A DNA stretch of 64,000 nucleotides. Source: an uncultured Latescibacterota bacterium (GTDB lineage Bacteria > Latescibacterota > UBA2968). Each line of letters starts with the position of its first letter. The first letter of the stretch is position 1. Below are positions 42,117-51,742 of the stretch, piece after piece. Both the position numbers and the translations under genes were made by a program. The notes under the pieces were generated by a model. That model saw only the letters and a list, made by a program, of their open reading frames with translations, was not told the origin of the DNA and did not search any database. Location of the stretch: the NCBI GenBank assembly GCA_958295785.1, contig OY282377.1, forward strand, positions 1,006,394 through 1,070,393, in the 5' to 3' direction.

Positions 42117-43016
42117 TTATTCCCCGCTGATCCGAATGCCCGACAGGGTCTCGATGGCTTTGGACACGGCTGAAAAATCGAGTTCGCCTGCGCCCAAGTT
42201 GCTCGCCGCAGCGTACAATTGATAGGCCACAGCACCCAGAGGCACGGGCATATTCAGGGCGCGCCCCATCTCCACGCCAATGCCAATGTCCTTTTTCATC
42301 AAATCGAGCATAAACCCCGGCGCGTATTGGCCTTTGAGCAAAAAGTCTGCAACGCGCGACTGAAAAGCCGATGAATTGCCCGAACTCACGCCGATCACCT
42401 GCCGCATCACGTCTGCATCTGCGCCGGCCTTCACGCCTAGGGCGAGGGCTTCTGAAATCGCCACCATAGTGATCCCGCCGAGCAACTGATTGACAATTTT
42501 CACGGTTTGCCCCACGCCAACACCGCCCACATGAAAAACATTCTCCCTGTTGCCCATCGCGTCAAAAAGGCCCTCACAGCGATCAAAATCGTCCTTTTCC
42601 CCGCCCGCAATAATGGTCAAGGTGCCGTTTATGGCCCCGATATCGCCGCCGCTGACCGGCGCGTCCATCACGCGAACCCCTTTTTGCGATGCACGCGCTG
42701 CCACCTCCCGAACGGTCAGGGGGGAAATCGTGCTCATATCCACGATGAGATCGCCCTCAGAAGCCCCCTCCAAAACGCCCTGGTCTCCCAAAATGACTTC
42801 GCGCACCTCGGGATCAGCCGTCACAATCGCAATGACGATATCCGCGGCCTCGCCCACGGCCCGCGACGAGGGCACAAAAGTCGCCCCCGCGCGTTCCATC
42901 TCGGTCACAACAGCGTCTTTGCGCGCGTAAAATGTCACGTCAAAACCGGCCTTCAGCAAGTTGTGACACATCGGCTTGCCCATAATCCCCAGCCCGATAA
43001 ATCCAATTTTATCCAT
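42117..43016 (-). CDS. Beta-hydroxyacid dehydrogenase (3-hydroxyisobutyrate / tartronate-semialdehyde reductase type)
   Basis: The protein has 299 residues from ATG 43016. NAD(P)-binding FIGLGIMGKPMCHNLLKAG (5-23), substrate-binding MDAPVSGGDIGA (about 123-134), catalytic lysine in GQTVKIVNQLL and the C-terminal KDIGIGVEMG. Oxidises or reduces a short beta-hydroxy acid, e.g. 2-hydroxy-3-oxopropionate/glycerate; the subtype is not certain. Starts 30 bp after the ABC exporter stop on the same strand. Confidence 0.9.
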   Translation of the reverse strand: MDKIGFIGLGIMGKPMCHNLLKAGFDVTFYARKDAVVTEMERAGATFVPSSRAVGEAADIVIAIVTADPEVREVILGDQGVLEGASEGDLIVDMSTISPLTVREVAARASQKGVRVMDAPVSGGDIGAINGTLTIIAGGEKDDFDRCEGLFDAMGNRENVFHVGGVGVGQTVKIVNQLLGGITMVAISEALALGVKAGADADVMRQVIGVSSGNSSAFQSRVADFLLKGQYAPGFMLDLMKKDIGIGVEMGRALNMPVPLGAVAYQLYAAASNLGAGELDFSAVSKAIETLSGIRISGE

Positions 43017-43046
43017 CGAACGACTCCTTGTAAAAATGCCCTCAAA

Positions 43047-44843
43047 TCAACCGGCGGCTCGCGCAACCGATTCGATCTCCATATTGCGAAATTGCAAATC
43101 GCACAACTCGCGATAAAGCCCCTCTTGTGCAAACAGATCCCAATGGTTGCCGCACTGCACAACCTCGCCTTTGTCCAGCACCAGAATCCGATCCGCATGT
43201 TGCACAGTGGATAGCCGATGCGCGATGATAAACGTCGTGCGCCCCGCCATCAACCGCTCCAATGCCTGTTGCACCTGTGCTTCTGAAGCCGAGTCCAGCG
43301 ATGAAGTGGCTTCGTCGAGCAACAAAATCGGCGCGTCTTTCAGCAATGCCCGCGCAATGGCAATGCGCTGCCGCTGTCCCCCGCTCAATTTGACGCCCTT
43401 TTCCCCGACCAGCGCGCTGTATCCGTGCGGCAGTTCCGCGATAAAATCGTGGGCATTCGCATCTCGAGCCGCCTGTTTGACCTCGCCATCGGTCGCGTCC
43501 AATCGCCCGTATCGGATATTTTCACCGACAGATATGCCAAACAGATCGACATTTTGGGATACGAGCGCGATGTGTTCGCGCAGGGAGCGCGTTTGCACAG
43601 CGCGCACATCCAGGCCATCCACGCGCACACAGCCAGAAGTCGCATCGTAAAATCTCGGAATCAGATTCATCAACGTGGTCTTTCCCGCGCCGCTCGTCCC
43701 CACGAGTGCAATGGTCTGCCCGGGCGGGGTTTCAAACGAAATCCCCTTGAGCACAGGTCGGTCAGGCTGATATGCAAACCACACATTTTCAAACGCCACG
43801 GCGCCGCGCACATCTCGAAGCGGATGGGCACGAGCACTATCGGCAATTTCCGGTGGGGTGTCGAGCAATTCAAAAATGCGTTCAGACGCGCCCACCGCAG
43901 AATTTAAGGATCCATAGATGCGCGTCAGGCCCATCACAGATCGAGAGATATTCAGGGCGTAAAAAATAAACGCCACCAGATCCCCGGCCGAGAGGCGGTT
44001 GGCCAGCACTTCTGTGCCCCCGTACCAAAAAATCACCACCAGAGCCAGCAAAAAAAGAAACGCGATGCACGCAAAAAATATCGCCTCCATCACTATCAGG
44101 TATCGCCTCGTCTGAAACAGGTCTTCTGCGGCCTCGGCATACCGATGCACTTCGAAAACTTCGCGCACAAACGCCTTGACGACCCGCACAATCGACAGGG
44201 TTTCTTCGGCAATGGCGGTCGTCTCGGCCAACTGGTCCTGCACGGTTCGGGACAGTTTTCGGATGCGCCGCCCAAAATAAAACGCACCCACAGCAGCGAC
44301 GGGCGCGACAGCAAACACCACCAGACTCAACCGCCAATTGAGAACCACCATAGCCGCAACAGAGCCCACAGTTGAAATCGCCGTCAAAAAAACCTGCGAA
44401 ACAACCCGAGTCGCCGCATTTCTGATGGCCCCAACATCATTGGTCAGGCGCGACAGGAGGTCACCCAACTTGTAATCGGTATAAAAGCGAAGCCCCAAAC
44501 CATGCAGATGCGCGTAAACCCTCTTACGCAGATCCGTCACCACGCGCACGCCCACCCATAACGTGTAGTAATGGCTGCCCATGTGCAACAGTACCTGAAG
44601 CACAAAGAGCGCCAGCATGCCGAGCGCGATCAAGTCCAACTGTTGTCGATCCCCTTGCACAAACACGGAATCCAACAGGGAGCGCAAGCCCAGTGGAATC
44701 AGCAACCACACCCCTGTTGACAACGCGGTAAAAACCACGCCCAGAACGAGGCGCAACGCATAAGGCCGCACAAAAACAAAAATTCGCTTCCACGCCTGCC
44801 ACAATGCCATGGGGGAATGGTTTTGATTTTTTGTGATATTCAT
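43047..44843 (-). CDS. ABC exporter, fused permease-ATPase (MsbA/MDR type)
   Basis: The protein has 598 residues from ATG 44843 (MNITKNQNHSP); ATG 44810 (MALWQAW) is an alternative and neither has a strong ribosome site. Six membrane helices occupy ~1-320, then the nucleotide-binding domain with Walker A LVGTSGAGKTTLMN, signature LSGGQRQRIAIAR, Walker B ILLLDEATSSLD and the switch histidine IIAHRLST. Homodimeric exporter of lipid-linked saccharides, lipids or drugs. Substrate unknown. Preceded by GTCAGTCC and hairpin repeats. Confidence 0.92.
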   Translation of the reverse strand: MNITKNQNHSPMALWQAWKRIFVFVRPYALRLVLGVVFTALSTGVWLLIPLGLRSLLDSVFVQGDRQQLDLIALGMLALFVLQVLLHMGSHYYTLWVGVRVVTDLRKRVYAHLHGLGLRFYTDYKLGDLLSRLTNDVGAIRNAATRVVSQVFLTAISTVGSVAAMVVLNWRLSLVVFAVAPVAAVGAFYFGRRIRKLSRTVQDQLAETTAIAEETLSIVRVVKAFVREVFEVHRYAEAAEDLFQTRRYLIVMEAIFFACIAFLFLLALVVIFWYGGTEVLANRLSAGDLVAFIFYALNISRSVMGLTRIYGSLNSAVGASERIFELLDTPPEIADSARAHPLRDVRGAVAFENVWFAYQPDRPVLKGISFETPPGQTIALVGTSGAGKTTLMNLIPRFYDATSGCVRVDGLDVRAVQTRSLREHIALVSQNVDLFGISVGENIRYGRLDATDGEVKQAARDANAHDFIAELPHGYSALVGEKGVKLSGGQRQRIAIARALLKDAPILLLDEATSSLDSASEAQVQQALERLMAGRTTFIIAHRLSTVQHADRILVLDKGEVVQCGNHWDLFAQEGLYRELCDLQFRNMEIESVARAAG

Positions 44844-44873
44844 AGCAGTGGTCAGTCCGCCTTTTGTATCTTT

Positions 44874-45005
44874 GGGCGAGCACGGGGGCATCGCCCCTAC
44901 GTTTCTATCCTCGCATCTTTCTTATGCGTTCATCTACGTTCATCTGGTTTTGCTTTTCGCCTTTAATCCGTGCAATCCGCGCAATCTGCTTAATCCGCGA
45001 TCCAT
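44874..45005 (+). repeat. GC-rich hairpin repeat joined to GTTCATC/AATCCGCG repeat, reaching into hyuB
   Basis: GGGCGAGCACGGGGGCATCG (44874) with TACGTTTCTATCCTCGCATC, then GCGTTCATCTACGTTCATCT and AATCCGTGCAATCCGCGC. The 3' part from 44905 is read as the C-terminal ~30 codons and stop of hyuB, so a repeat has been incorporated into coding sequence. Confidence 0.65.
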
Positions 45006-46695
45006 CTTTTCTCATCTGATCTGTCGCCTCGACATCCACTTGCCCATCTGCCGAGATCGCCACGCCGTAATCTGCGCGTGCATAAGATAGCGATACCCGT
45101 TCCTGTTTGACATCTTCCAGCACCCGTTTGGAATCGCGTTCAAAGGGCGAGCCATAGCCGCCGCCGCCCGGAATACGCAATGTTACGCTTTGCCCGGGTT
45201 GGAGTTCGTAACGCCCTTTGGGCGGCAGGCGTGTGCCATCCGACAAAAAGAGTTCGCCGCACCTTCCATCGCGCCCGCCCAAAAAGCCGCGCGGCGCATA
45301 GTGGGTGCGGTCGTACATGCACGAATGCAGGGCGGGATGATCGGAATCAATCGACAAAACCATCTCTTGCCCCAAGCCCCCGCGAAAAGTGCCCGCGCCC
45401 CCAGAATCGAGGATCAAGGCGCGCTTGTGCATAATCACCGGCGAGACAGACTCAATGGCTTCGGCGGGCACCCCCCTGATCCCACTGGGAAAAGCCGTCG
45501 CGGAAATGCCATCGTCATTGGGCCGCGCGCCCATGCCGCCGGCGGAAAAAAAGATGTACGCAAAGCGTTCGCCATTGCGGTCTATGCCCTCCAACTGCGT
45601 GTTCCAAAGGCCGGCCGACCCATCGGCGATCACGCGGTCGGGAATCGCTTGAGACAGCGCGCCAAACAGGGGTTGCGACAGAAAATGCCCGACCAAGTGC
45701 CGCGCGCCCACCGCGCATGGAAATTGCGCGTTGAGGATACACCCCTCCGGCGCGGTGACGGCAATGGGCCGAAAACTGCCCTCATTGTTGGGAATGTGCG
45801 GGCTGATCGCGCATTTGAGGGGATAGGTCGTATAGGCGTGCGTGTAGTTGTACACCACATTGATCCCGCGTCCGACCTGGGGCGATGTGCCCGTATAATC
45901 CACGATCAGACTGTCGTCTTCCACAGTGATTTTTGCGCGAATAATCAGCGGGGCGTCGTACCCGTCGAGTGCCACCTCGTCTTCATACACCCCATTTGCA
46001 ATCTCCGAAATCGCCGCGCGGGTCGCCGCTTCCGAGCGGTCCAAAATTCGCGCCGATAGCTCCTCCAAATCCGAGAGATCGCAATCCTCGAGTGCCTGAA
46101 TCAGCTTGACCGCGCCCACGTCATTGCCGGCCTGCTGTGCGTAGAGATCGCCCACGACCTGATCGGGCACGCGCACATTGGCCCGCACTATCGCGATCAA
46201 ATCGCGGTTGATCTCGCCTTCGCTGAACAATTTCACTATCGGGATATTCAAACCCTCTTCATACACCTGTCGCGCCCCCGCGCCCAGGGTGCGCCCGCCG
46301 ATATCCATTGCGTGGCAGGTGTTGGCAAACCACCCCACGCCCACGCCCCGAAAAAAAACCGGCGTGACAACGGTGATATCGTGCAAATGCCCGGACCCCA
46401 ACCACGGGTCATTGGTGAGCAAACTGTCGCCCGGTTTGAGGGTATCAATCGGATGTTGTTTGACAAAATGCCGCACGCAATTCGCCATCGTATTGATATG
46501 ACCAGGCGTTCCGGTCACGGCTTGGGCGAGCATATTGCCCGCGCGGTCAAACACCCCCGCAGACAGATCGCCTGCTTCGCGCACCACTGTGGTAAAAGAA
46601 GCGTGCATCAAAGCCGCGGCTTGTTCATTGACAATGGAGATGAGCCTGTTCCACAGGACTTCCAATTCAACCGCATCAATCGCGCGTCCCGTCAT
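44905..46695 (-). CDS. hyuB: Hydantoinase B / 5-oxoprolinase beta-type subunit
   Basis: The protein has 596 residues; ATG 46695 overlaps the hyuA stop as ATGA. HyuB family pattern: MHASFTTVVREAGDLSAGVF, TPGHINTMANCVRHF, SGHLHDITVVTPVF, TCHAMDIGGRTLGAGARQVY and the C-terminal GGRDGRCGELFLSDGT with LQPGQSVTLRIPGGGGYGSP. With HyuA it forms an ATP-dependent hydantoin/5-oxoproline-type ring-opening enzyme. The last ~30 residues (RIKQIARIARIKGEKQNQMN onward) are encoded by dispersed repeats and probably replaced the native C-terminus. Confidence 0.92.
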   Translation of the reverse strand: MTGRAIDAVELEVLWNRLISIVNEQAAALMHASFTTVVREAGDLSAGVFDRAGNMLAQAVTGTPGHINTMANCVRHFVKQHPIDTLKPGDSLLTNDPWLGSGHLHDITVVTPVFFRGVGVGWFANTCHAMDIGGRTLGAGARQVYEEGLNIPIVKLFSEGEINRDLIAIVRANVRVPDQVVGDLYAQQAGNDVGAVKLIQALEDCDLSDLEELSARILDRSEAATRAAISEIANGVYEDEVALDGYDAPLIIRAKITVEDDSLIVDYTGTSPQVGRGINVVYNYTHAYTTYPLKCAISPHIPNNEGSFRPIAVTAPEGCILNAQFPCAVGARHLVGHFLSQPLFGALSQAIPDRVIADGSAGLWNTQLEGIDRNGERFAYIFFSAGGMGARPNDDGISATAFPSGIRGVPAEAIESVSPVIMHKRALILDSGGAGTFRGGLGQEMVLSIDSDHPALHSCMYDRTHYAPRGFLGGRDGRCGELFLSDGTRLPPKGRYELQPGQSVTLRIPGGGGYGSPFERDSKRVLEDVKQERVSLSYARADYGVAISADGQVDVEATDQMRKDGSRIKQIARIARIKGEKQNQMNVDERIRKMRG

Positions 46696-48758
46696 GTGCC
46701 CTCCCTGCCGAGAATGAGATTGCCCATGGCATCCACGCGCAACACCCAGCCGGGCGGCACGACTGTGGTGGATTCGACTTCTTCGACGATGACAGGCCCT
46801 TTCAAAACCATCCCTCCCTCAAGGGTTTGCCGCTTGTGAACCGCAACTTCCCGCGCGCCGCGATCAAACACAACCACGCGCCGTTCCGCAGGCGGATGGT
46901 CGGATTTTGCAATGGGCACCGCATCGCAAATCTCGGGTTTCGCGCCCGAAACCGTGACGCGCCAATGGATGGCTTCAACGGGCACGCCCTCGCATAGCCG
47001 ACCGTATATTTTGCGATAGCACGCATCGAAAGCCTCTTGGAGTATCGCATCGGATTCTTCGGTGAGTGTGCCCAATGGCACGGGCACGCCGATCTCGTGC
47101 CCTTGTCCCACATAGCGCGCGTCAGCCGTTCGCACGGTGCGAATCTCAGATTCAGCGACCCCGGCTTCTCGCACGAGCGCGCGGCCCTCGCCTTCCATCT
47201 CGGCATAGAGCGCGTTCACGATGTCGAAATCCAACCCGCTGATGCGCGACACAAAACTCCGCACATAATCAAACGCGATGGGCGCGAGCATCAAGCCAAA
47301 AGCCGACCCCACGCCCGCGGCCGGCGGCACGATCACCCGGTCAATGCCCAAGCGCGTCGCGACGCCGCATGCGTGGACAGGGCCTGCCCCCCCGGTTGCA
47401 ACGAGCGCGTATCCATTCAAATCGACCCCGCGCTCTGCGGCGTGAACGCGCGCGGCATTGGCCATGTTCTCATTCACCAAATCGCAAATGCCCTGCGCGG
47501 CGCGCATGCGATCCAGCCCCGCGGATCGGGCAAATTCATCGACCGCCTGCGCGGCCCGATCGATATCCAAATCCATCTGCCCGCCCAAAAAATACGCGGC
47601 ATTCAAATAGCCCAGCAAGAGATCCGCGTCTGTCACCGTGGGCAAGCGTCCGCCCCGCGCATAACACGCGGGCCCGGGTTCGGCCCCCGCGCTTTCGGGC
47701 CCTACCGCGGGCAGGCCGAGTTCACCCTTATGTGCAATGCTGCCCCCCCCCGCGCCAATCTCGATCATATCGAGCACGGGCACGAGCAGGGGCAACCCAC
47801 TGCCGCGCTTAAAGCGATAAACCCGCGCCACCTCGGATTCGGTCGTAATGGGAAACGCGCCGTTGTCGCTCAAAATGGCCTTGGCCGTCGTGCCGCCCAT
47901 GTCAAACGCGAGCACCCGTCGGTATCCGGCCCGGTTGCCATAATGCGCCGCGGCGAGCGCGCCTCCGCACGGCCCGGATTCCACGAGGCGCACGGGAAAT
48001 TCCGCAGCCGTCTGCACAGCACACGACCCGCCGTTTGAGAGCATAATGTGCAGCGGCGCCGCAATGCCGAGTGCTTTTAATCCCCGCGCCAAGCGCGCGA
48101 GATATTTTTCGACCAAGGGCTGTACATAAGCATTGGCCACAGTGGTGGATGTGCGCTCAAACTCCCGCAACTCGGCGGCGACCCTGTGCGAAACCGAAAT
48201 TGCGACATCGGGCAACTCGCGGCGCACAATTTCTGCGGCGCGCTGCTCGTGGTCGGGATTGACATAAGCGTGCAAAAAGACAATGGCAACCGCATGCACT
48301 TGGGCTCGGCGCAACACCTCGCATGCACTGACCACGTCCTCTTCGTTTAATGGCAGCATCACCTCGCCGCGTGCGTACACCCGCTCGCGCACCTCGAGGC
48401 GCAACCGCCTTTCCACCAGGGGTTCGGGCAATTTGAGGAACAAATCGTAGATATCGTATCGACCCTCGCGTCCAATTTCCAGCGCGTCTCGAAAACCCGC
48501 TGTGGTAATCAGCCCGGTCTTCGCGCCATCGCGCTCGATCAGCGCGTTTGTCACCAGCGTCGTGCCGTGAACCGCTCGGGAAATCGCTCCGGGCGGCACA
48601 TCTTTGAGCACCTCTTTTACGCCCTCTAATACCCCCACCGACGGGTCGGGATATTGCGTCAGCACCTTCGCCACGGACAATGCCCCCGACACGCGGTCTC
48701 GCAACACGACATCTGTGAACGTGCCTCCAATATCTATTGCCAGCGTCTTGTCGCTCAT
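46692..48758 (-). CDS. hyuA: Hydantoinase A / 5-oxoprolinase alpha-type subunit
   Basis: The protein has 688 residues; ATG 48758 (MSDKTLAIDIGGTFTDVVLR) is preferred to an in-frame ATG five codons upstream. Acetate/sugar-kinase-like ATP site IDIGGTFTDVVL (8-19), VHGTTLVTNALIERDGAKTG, LAFDMGGTTAKAILSDNG and VATGGAGPVHACGVATRLG. Consumes ATP to open a cyclic amide such as 5-oxoproline or hydantoin with HyuB, the stop and start overlapping. May link to the GGT gene at 31 kb in gamma-glutamyl metabolism (inference). Confidence 0.93.
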   Translation of the reverse strand: MSDKTLAIDIGGTFTDVVLRDRVSGALSVAKVLTQYPDPSVGVLEGVKEVLKDVPPGAISRAVHGTTLVTNALIERDGAKTGLITTAGFRDALEIGREGRYDIYDLFLKLPEPLVERRLRLEVRERVYARGEVMLPLNEEDVVSACEVLRRAQVHAVAIVFLHAYVNPDHEQRAAEIVRRELPDVAISVSHRVAAELREFERTSTTVANAYVQPLVEKYLARLARGLKALGIAAPLHIMLSNGGSCAVQTAAEFPVRLVESGPCGGALAAAHYGNRAGYRRVLAFDMGGTTAKAILSDNGAFPITTESEVARVYRFKRGSGLPLLVPVLDMIEIGAGGGSIAHKGELGLPAVGPESAGAEPGPACYARGGRLPTVTDADLLLGYLNAAYFLGGQMDLDIDRAAQAVDEFARSAGLDRMRAAQGICDLVNENMANAARVHAAERGVDLNGYALVATGGAGPVHACGVATRLGIDRVIVPPAAGVGSAFGLMLAPIAFDYVRSFVSRISGLDFDIVNALYAEMEGEGRALVREAGVAESEIRTVRTADARYVGQGHEIGVPVPLGTLTEESDAILQEAFDACYRKIYGRLCEGVPVEAIHWRVTVSGAKPEICDAVPIAKSDHPPAERRVVVFDRGAREVAVHKRQTLEGGMVLKGPVIVEEVESTTVVPPGWVLRVDAMGNLILGREGT

Positions 48759-48861
48759 CGCAAAATGCCCCAAACAAAAAATAAGCGCGTCTGCCCAACC
48801 AATCCCGCCGGAAAGCGCGAGACAGGGGTAGGGCAGACCGCTTGACCTTTCGCTCCTCGTA

Positions 48862-48890
48862 TTTTTGGGCGGGCCGCGCCCCTACATTCA
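48862..48890 (+). repeat. Short GC-rich hairpin repeat variant
   Basis: TTTGGGCGGGCCGCGCCCCT then ACATTCATCG, a shortened member of the hairpin family, between hyuA and the dockerin-type gene. Confidence 0.5.
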
Positions 48891-48919
48891 TCGATGTCCA
48901 TCTCTCATGCGGATTCGCC

Positions 48920-51682
48920 TTACCCGATAGGCTGCCCGAATTTCTCGGCAAATGCGATAAAATCGTCAAAGCCGACTTGCCCATCGCCATCGAGATCGTA
49001 GCGCGGATCGAATTGTTCATCATCCGATGACGTGCCAAACGCCCTCGCAAACAAAATAAAATCGTCGAAGTCAACTTGCCCATCGCCATTAAAATCGGGA
49101 TTGGAAACTCTGCCCGTGCCAGACAAGCCAATTTCGAGCGTATCGGACGCCGACACAATCCGCAACATACCCTGATGATCCCCCGCCATACCCGGCGCGA
49201 ATCGAACGCGAATGGCGTGCGTGTCTCCCGCGTTCAGCGTATCGGGCAACGGTATATCGGGCGAGTCGGGCACGAGTGCTTGGGCAAATCCATTGCCCGA
49301 AATCAGCACGTTCGAAATGATCTGCGCGATATTTCCATCGTTGGAAACCGTCACGGTTTGCAAGCTGTCTTCGCCCACCCCGACCGTCCCAAAATCGAGC
49401 TCGTCGTAATCTACCCGAGGTAGCGATTGAATGCCGCGCCCGGAAAGCGGAATCAGGTATGTCGTATCCCCAGTAGCGATCCGCAGCGTATCGCGTATCG
49501 CCCCCCGCACGCGCGGATTGAAGTTCACCTCTATCGCCGCGCTATCGCTACCGGCCACAGTGAGGGGCAACGCCACATCGGTCACAAAATTGCTATCGGA
49601 ACGCGCAAAATCAATCGCGTTGATACGCAGGGCATCCGCGTTGGGATTGGTCACAGTGACAGATTGTGACGAGTCTTGCCCCACAAAAACATCGCCAAAC
49701 GCGAGCGAATCGGGCATGACCCGCACGATGTCCGTCACAGAAGCCCGAACTTGAACCACAACGGGCGTCGGGTCGTCGGTATTAGAGGTAATCGTCAAAG
49801 TGCCAGAAAAAGGACCAACATCAGTCGCCGTATAGGTCACGCGCACAGGCATCCCATGGCCGCTGGGGTCCAACCAGTTGCCGACGATACGCGGTCTGTT
49901 CGTCATTGCCGGCGTGTCCGACGAAGCAGCCACAAAACCGGCCAGGCGGTCGCTCATGTTAAAAACGCGCACCGAATCTTGCACTGTTGTGCCCAAGCGC
50001 ACAGTGCCAAAATCGATCAGCCGAGGAACGGCGTCGAGGCCATTGGCGCCAATGCGCTTTGCGCTGATCGCATCGCGTTCCCCGCGATAGCCGCGCAAAA
50101 CCACATCGCCTATCGAAATCAGAGCTTGCACATCGGATTGTCCTTTGAGGGGCCGCACACTGATTTCAGCCAAATCCAAATAACTGGGGGTATGTACCAG
50201 CGCGCCAAATCCCATCCCCACAATTTCCGCGCCGGTGCGCGTTTTGTGAATGGGCAAAACCCCGCCGCCTGCGCGATCCCGCGCCCAGCGCAAATCCACG
50301 TCATTCCGATTGTACTTCAAAACGATCCGATACCCGCCCAACCGCTTGAGCCCGCGCGCAAAAATTTTCAACTCCTCGCCCTCGCCCTGAATCCGCACAG
50401 CCGCCTCGCCATTGGCACCGGAAACCACATCTACTCGGTCGAGATACGCGAGGTCAACCCCGCCGCCGAGTACATCGGCCAGCAAAAAAGCGTCGTCTGC
50501 ATCCACAACCCCATCGCGGTCCAAATCGTACTTGCTCGATCTGAGCGTTTGCCCAAACCGAGTGATCAACGGGTCAAAATCGCCGTAATCCACCGTGCCA
50601 TTGGTATCGAAATCGGCGATAACGCGCGTCAATCCCGCGTCGCCCTCCTCTCGCACGTGCGCCATAACGTGTACGCGGATATTTTCGCGTTTTTTTCGAT
50701 TCGTCTGGACATTGATATAACCCCAAAAAACGCCGAGTTGCATAGGGGTGACCGTCAATTTGATCTCTTGCATCCTACGTGCGCTCAAGCCGTTGGTCGA
50801 ATCGGTCAGCACCCCTATGCTTCTAGGGGTAACGGCTATTTCCGATCCCGATGTGGTCAACTCAAACGAGAGTTTGCGCGTCGTGCCGGGCGGCACTTTT
50901 TGCGTATCAAAGGTATTCTTAATCGAAAAGGTGTCCGGGACTGTTTTGCCAAGTGCGAGATGACCCAAATCAAAAATTCGGCGCGAAACGAGCACATCTT
51001 CCAGCGCGACCTTGCTGATGTTGCCACTGGCGATCTCATTGCGTTCGCCGTGGTAGTTGTGGTTGAGCAGATCATACCGAGTGCCGCGCAAATGCGCGGA
51101 TTCAATGTCAACGCCCGTTGCATCGCCCTTAAAGATCACTTTTGCGATCAATTCCGGCGGATCAATCTCCTGATTGCCCAATGTCAATCCGACGATCTCC
51201 ACGCCATCAACTGTGCGGCGCACCGGCAACAGCCCAATGCCTATTAGATCGTGTACCTTGCTGAGGGAAACCCCTTCGGGCAAGGAAAAGACAATGCGAT
51301 ACCCTCCAATGCGATTAATATCTGTTAAATAGATCAAATAACCATTGCCATCTGGATCGAGGCGCAACTTTGCCTGGGGGTTTTTCCCCTCACGAGTTTT
51401 CAAAGACGCCTCGGAGGCGTCGTCTGAAAACACATCGGCAAATAAGAACGCATCTTCGCCATCCACCTCGCCATCATTGTTCAAATCCAGCGCGGGGTCT
51501 ATCGCCGCTTGGGGGGGTTGCCTGAATTGGGCCATCAACCGCGAGAAATCGGCAAAATCGACCGCGCCATTGCCGTCAAAATCGGCCGATACCGGTATCG
51601 GTATCGGTATCCGTTGCGCCCATGCCGTTCCCGCACTCAAAAAACAAAAACCAATCACGAAAAAAAACAGGCTATTTCGCAT
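48920..51682 (-). CDS. Secreted protein with six dockerin-like Ca-binding repeats and Hydin/choice-of-anchor-D repeats
   Basis: The protein has 920 residues; ATG 51682 lies ten bases after GGAGG (an ATG at 51691 is too close). Signal peptide MRNSLFFFVIGFCFLSAGTA with cleavage after WA. Three pairs of EF-hand-like dockerin motifs: near 33-85 (ADFDGNGAVDFADF, LDLNNDGEVDGEDAF), mid-protein (ADFDTNGTVDYGDF, LDRDGVVDADDAF) and the C-terminus (PDFNGDGQVDFDDF, LDGDGQVGFDDF). Between the last pairs are at least three ASPM-SPD2-Hydin-like beta domains (LIDFGTVRLGTTVQDSVRV, LAFGDVFVGQDSSQSVTV, DELDFGTVGVGEDSLQTVTV). Likely an extracellular or surface scaffold. Cohesin-like partners not seen here. Confidence 0.85.
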   Translation of the reverse strand: MRNSLFFFVIGFCFLSAGTAWAQRIPIPIPVSADFDGNGAVDFADFSRLMAQFRQPPQAAIDPALDLNNDGEVDGEDAFLFADVFSDDASEASLKTREGKNPQAKLRLDPDGNGYLIYLTDINRIGGYRIVFSLPEGVSLSKVHDLIGIGLLPVRRTVDGVEIVGLTLGNQEIDPPELIAKVIFKGDATGVDIESAHLRGTRYDLLNHNYHGERNEIASGNISKVALEDVLVSRRIFDLGHLALGKTVPDTFSIKNTFDTQKVPPGTTRKLSFELTTSGSEIAVTPRSIGVLTDSTNGLSARRMQEIKLTVTPMQLGVFWGYINVQTNRKKRENIRVHVMAHVREEGDAGLTRVIADFDTNGTVDYGDFDPLITRFGQTLRSSKYDLDRDGVVDADDAFLLADVLGGGVDLAYLDRVDVVSGANGEAAVRIQGEGEELKIFARGLKRLGGYRIVLKYNRNDVDLRWARDRAGGGVLPIHKTRTGAEIVGMGFGALVHTPSYLDLAEISVRPLKGQSDVQALISIGDVVLRGYRGERDAISAKRIGANGLDAVPRLIDFGTVRLGTTVQDSVRVFNMSDRLAGFVAASSDTPAMTNRPRIVGNWLDPSGHGMPVRVTYTATDVGPFSGTLTITSNTDDPTPVVVQVRASVTDIVRVMPDSLAFGDVFVGQDSSQSVTVTNPNADALRINAIDFARSDSNFVTDVALPLTVAGSDSAAIEVNFNPRVRGAIRDTLRIATGDTTYLIPLSGRGIQSLPRVDYDELDFGTVGVGEDSLQTVTVSNDGNIAQIISNVLISGNGFAQALVPDSPDIPLPDTLNAGDTHAIRVRFAPGMAGDHQGMLRIVSASDTLEIGLSGTGRVSNPDFNGDGQVDFDDFILFARAFGTSSDDEQFDPRYDLDGDGQVGFDDFIAFAEKFGQPIG

Positions 51683-51742
51683 CGAAACCATACCTCCGTA
51701 GATTGTTAAAACACTTTTCGATAACCTACACGACATCAGAAT

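Noticed and set aside
49676-51247. 523-codon plus-strand frame opposite the dockerin protein
   Set aside because: Shadow frame; the minus-strand product has signal peptide and repeated calcium motifs.
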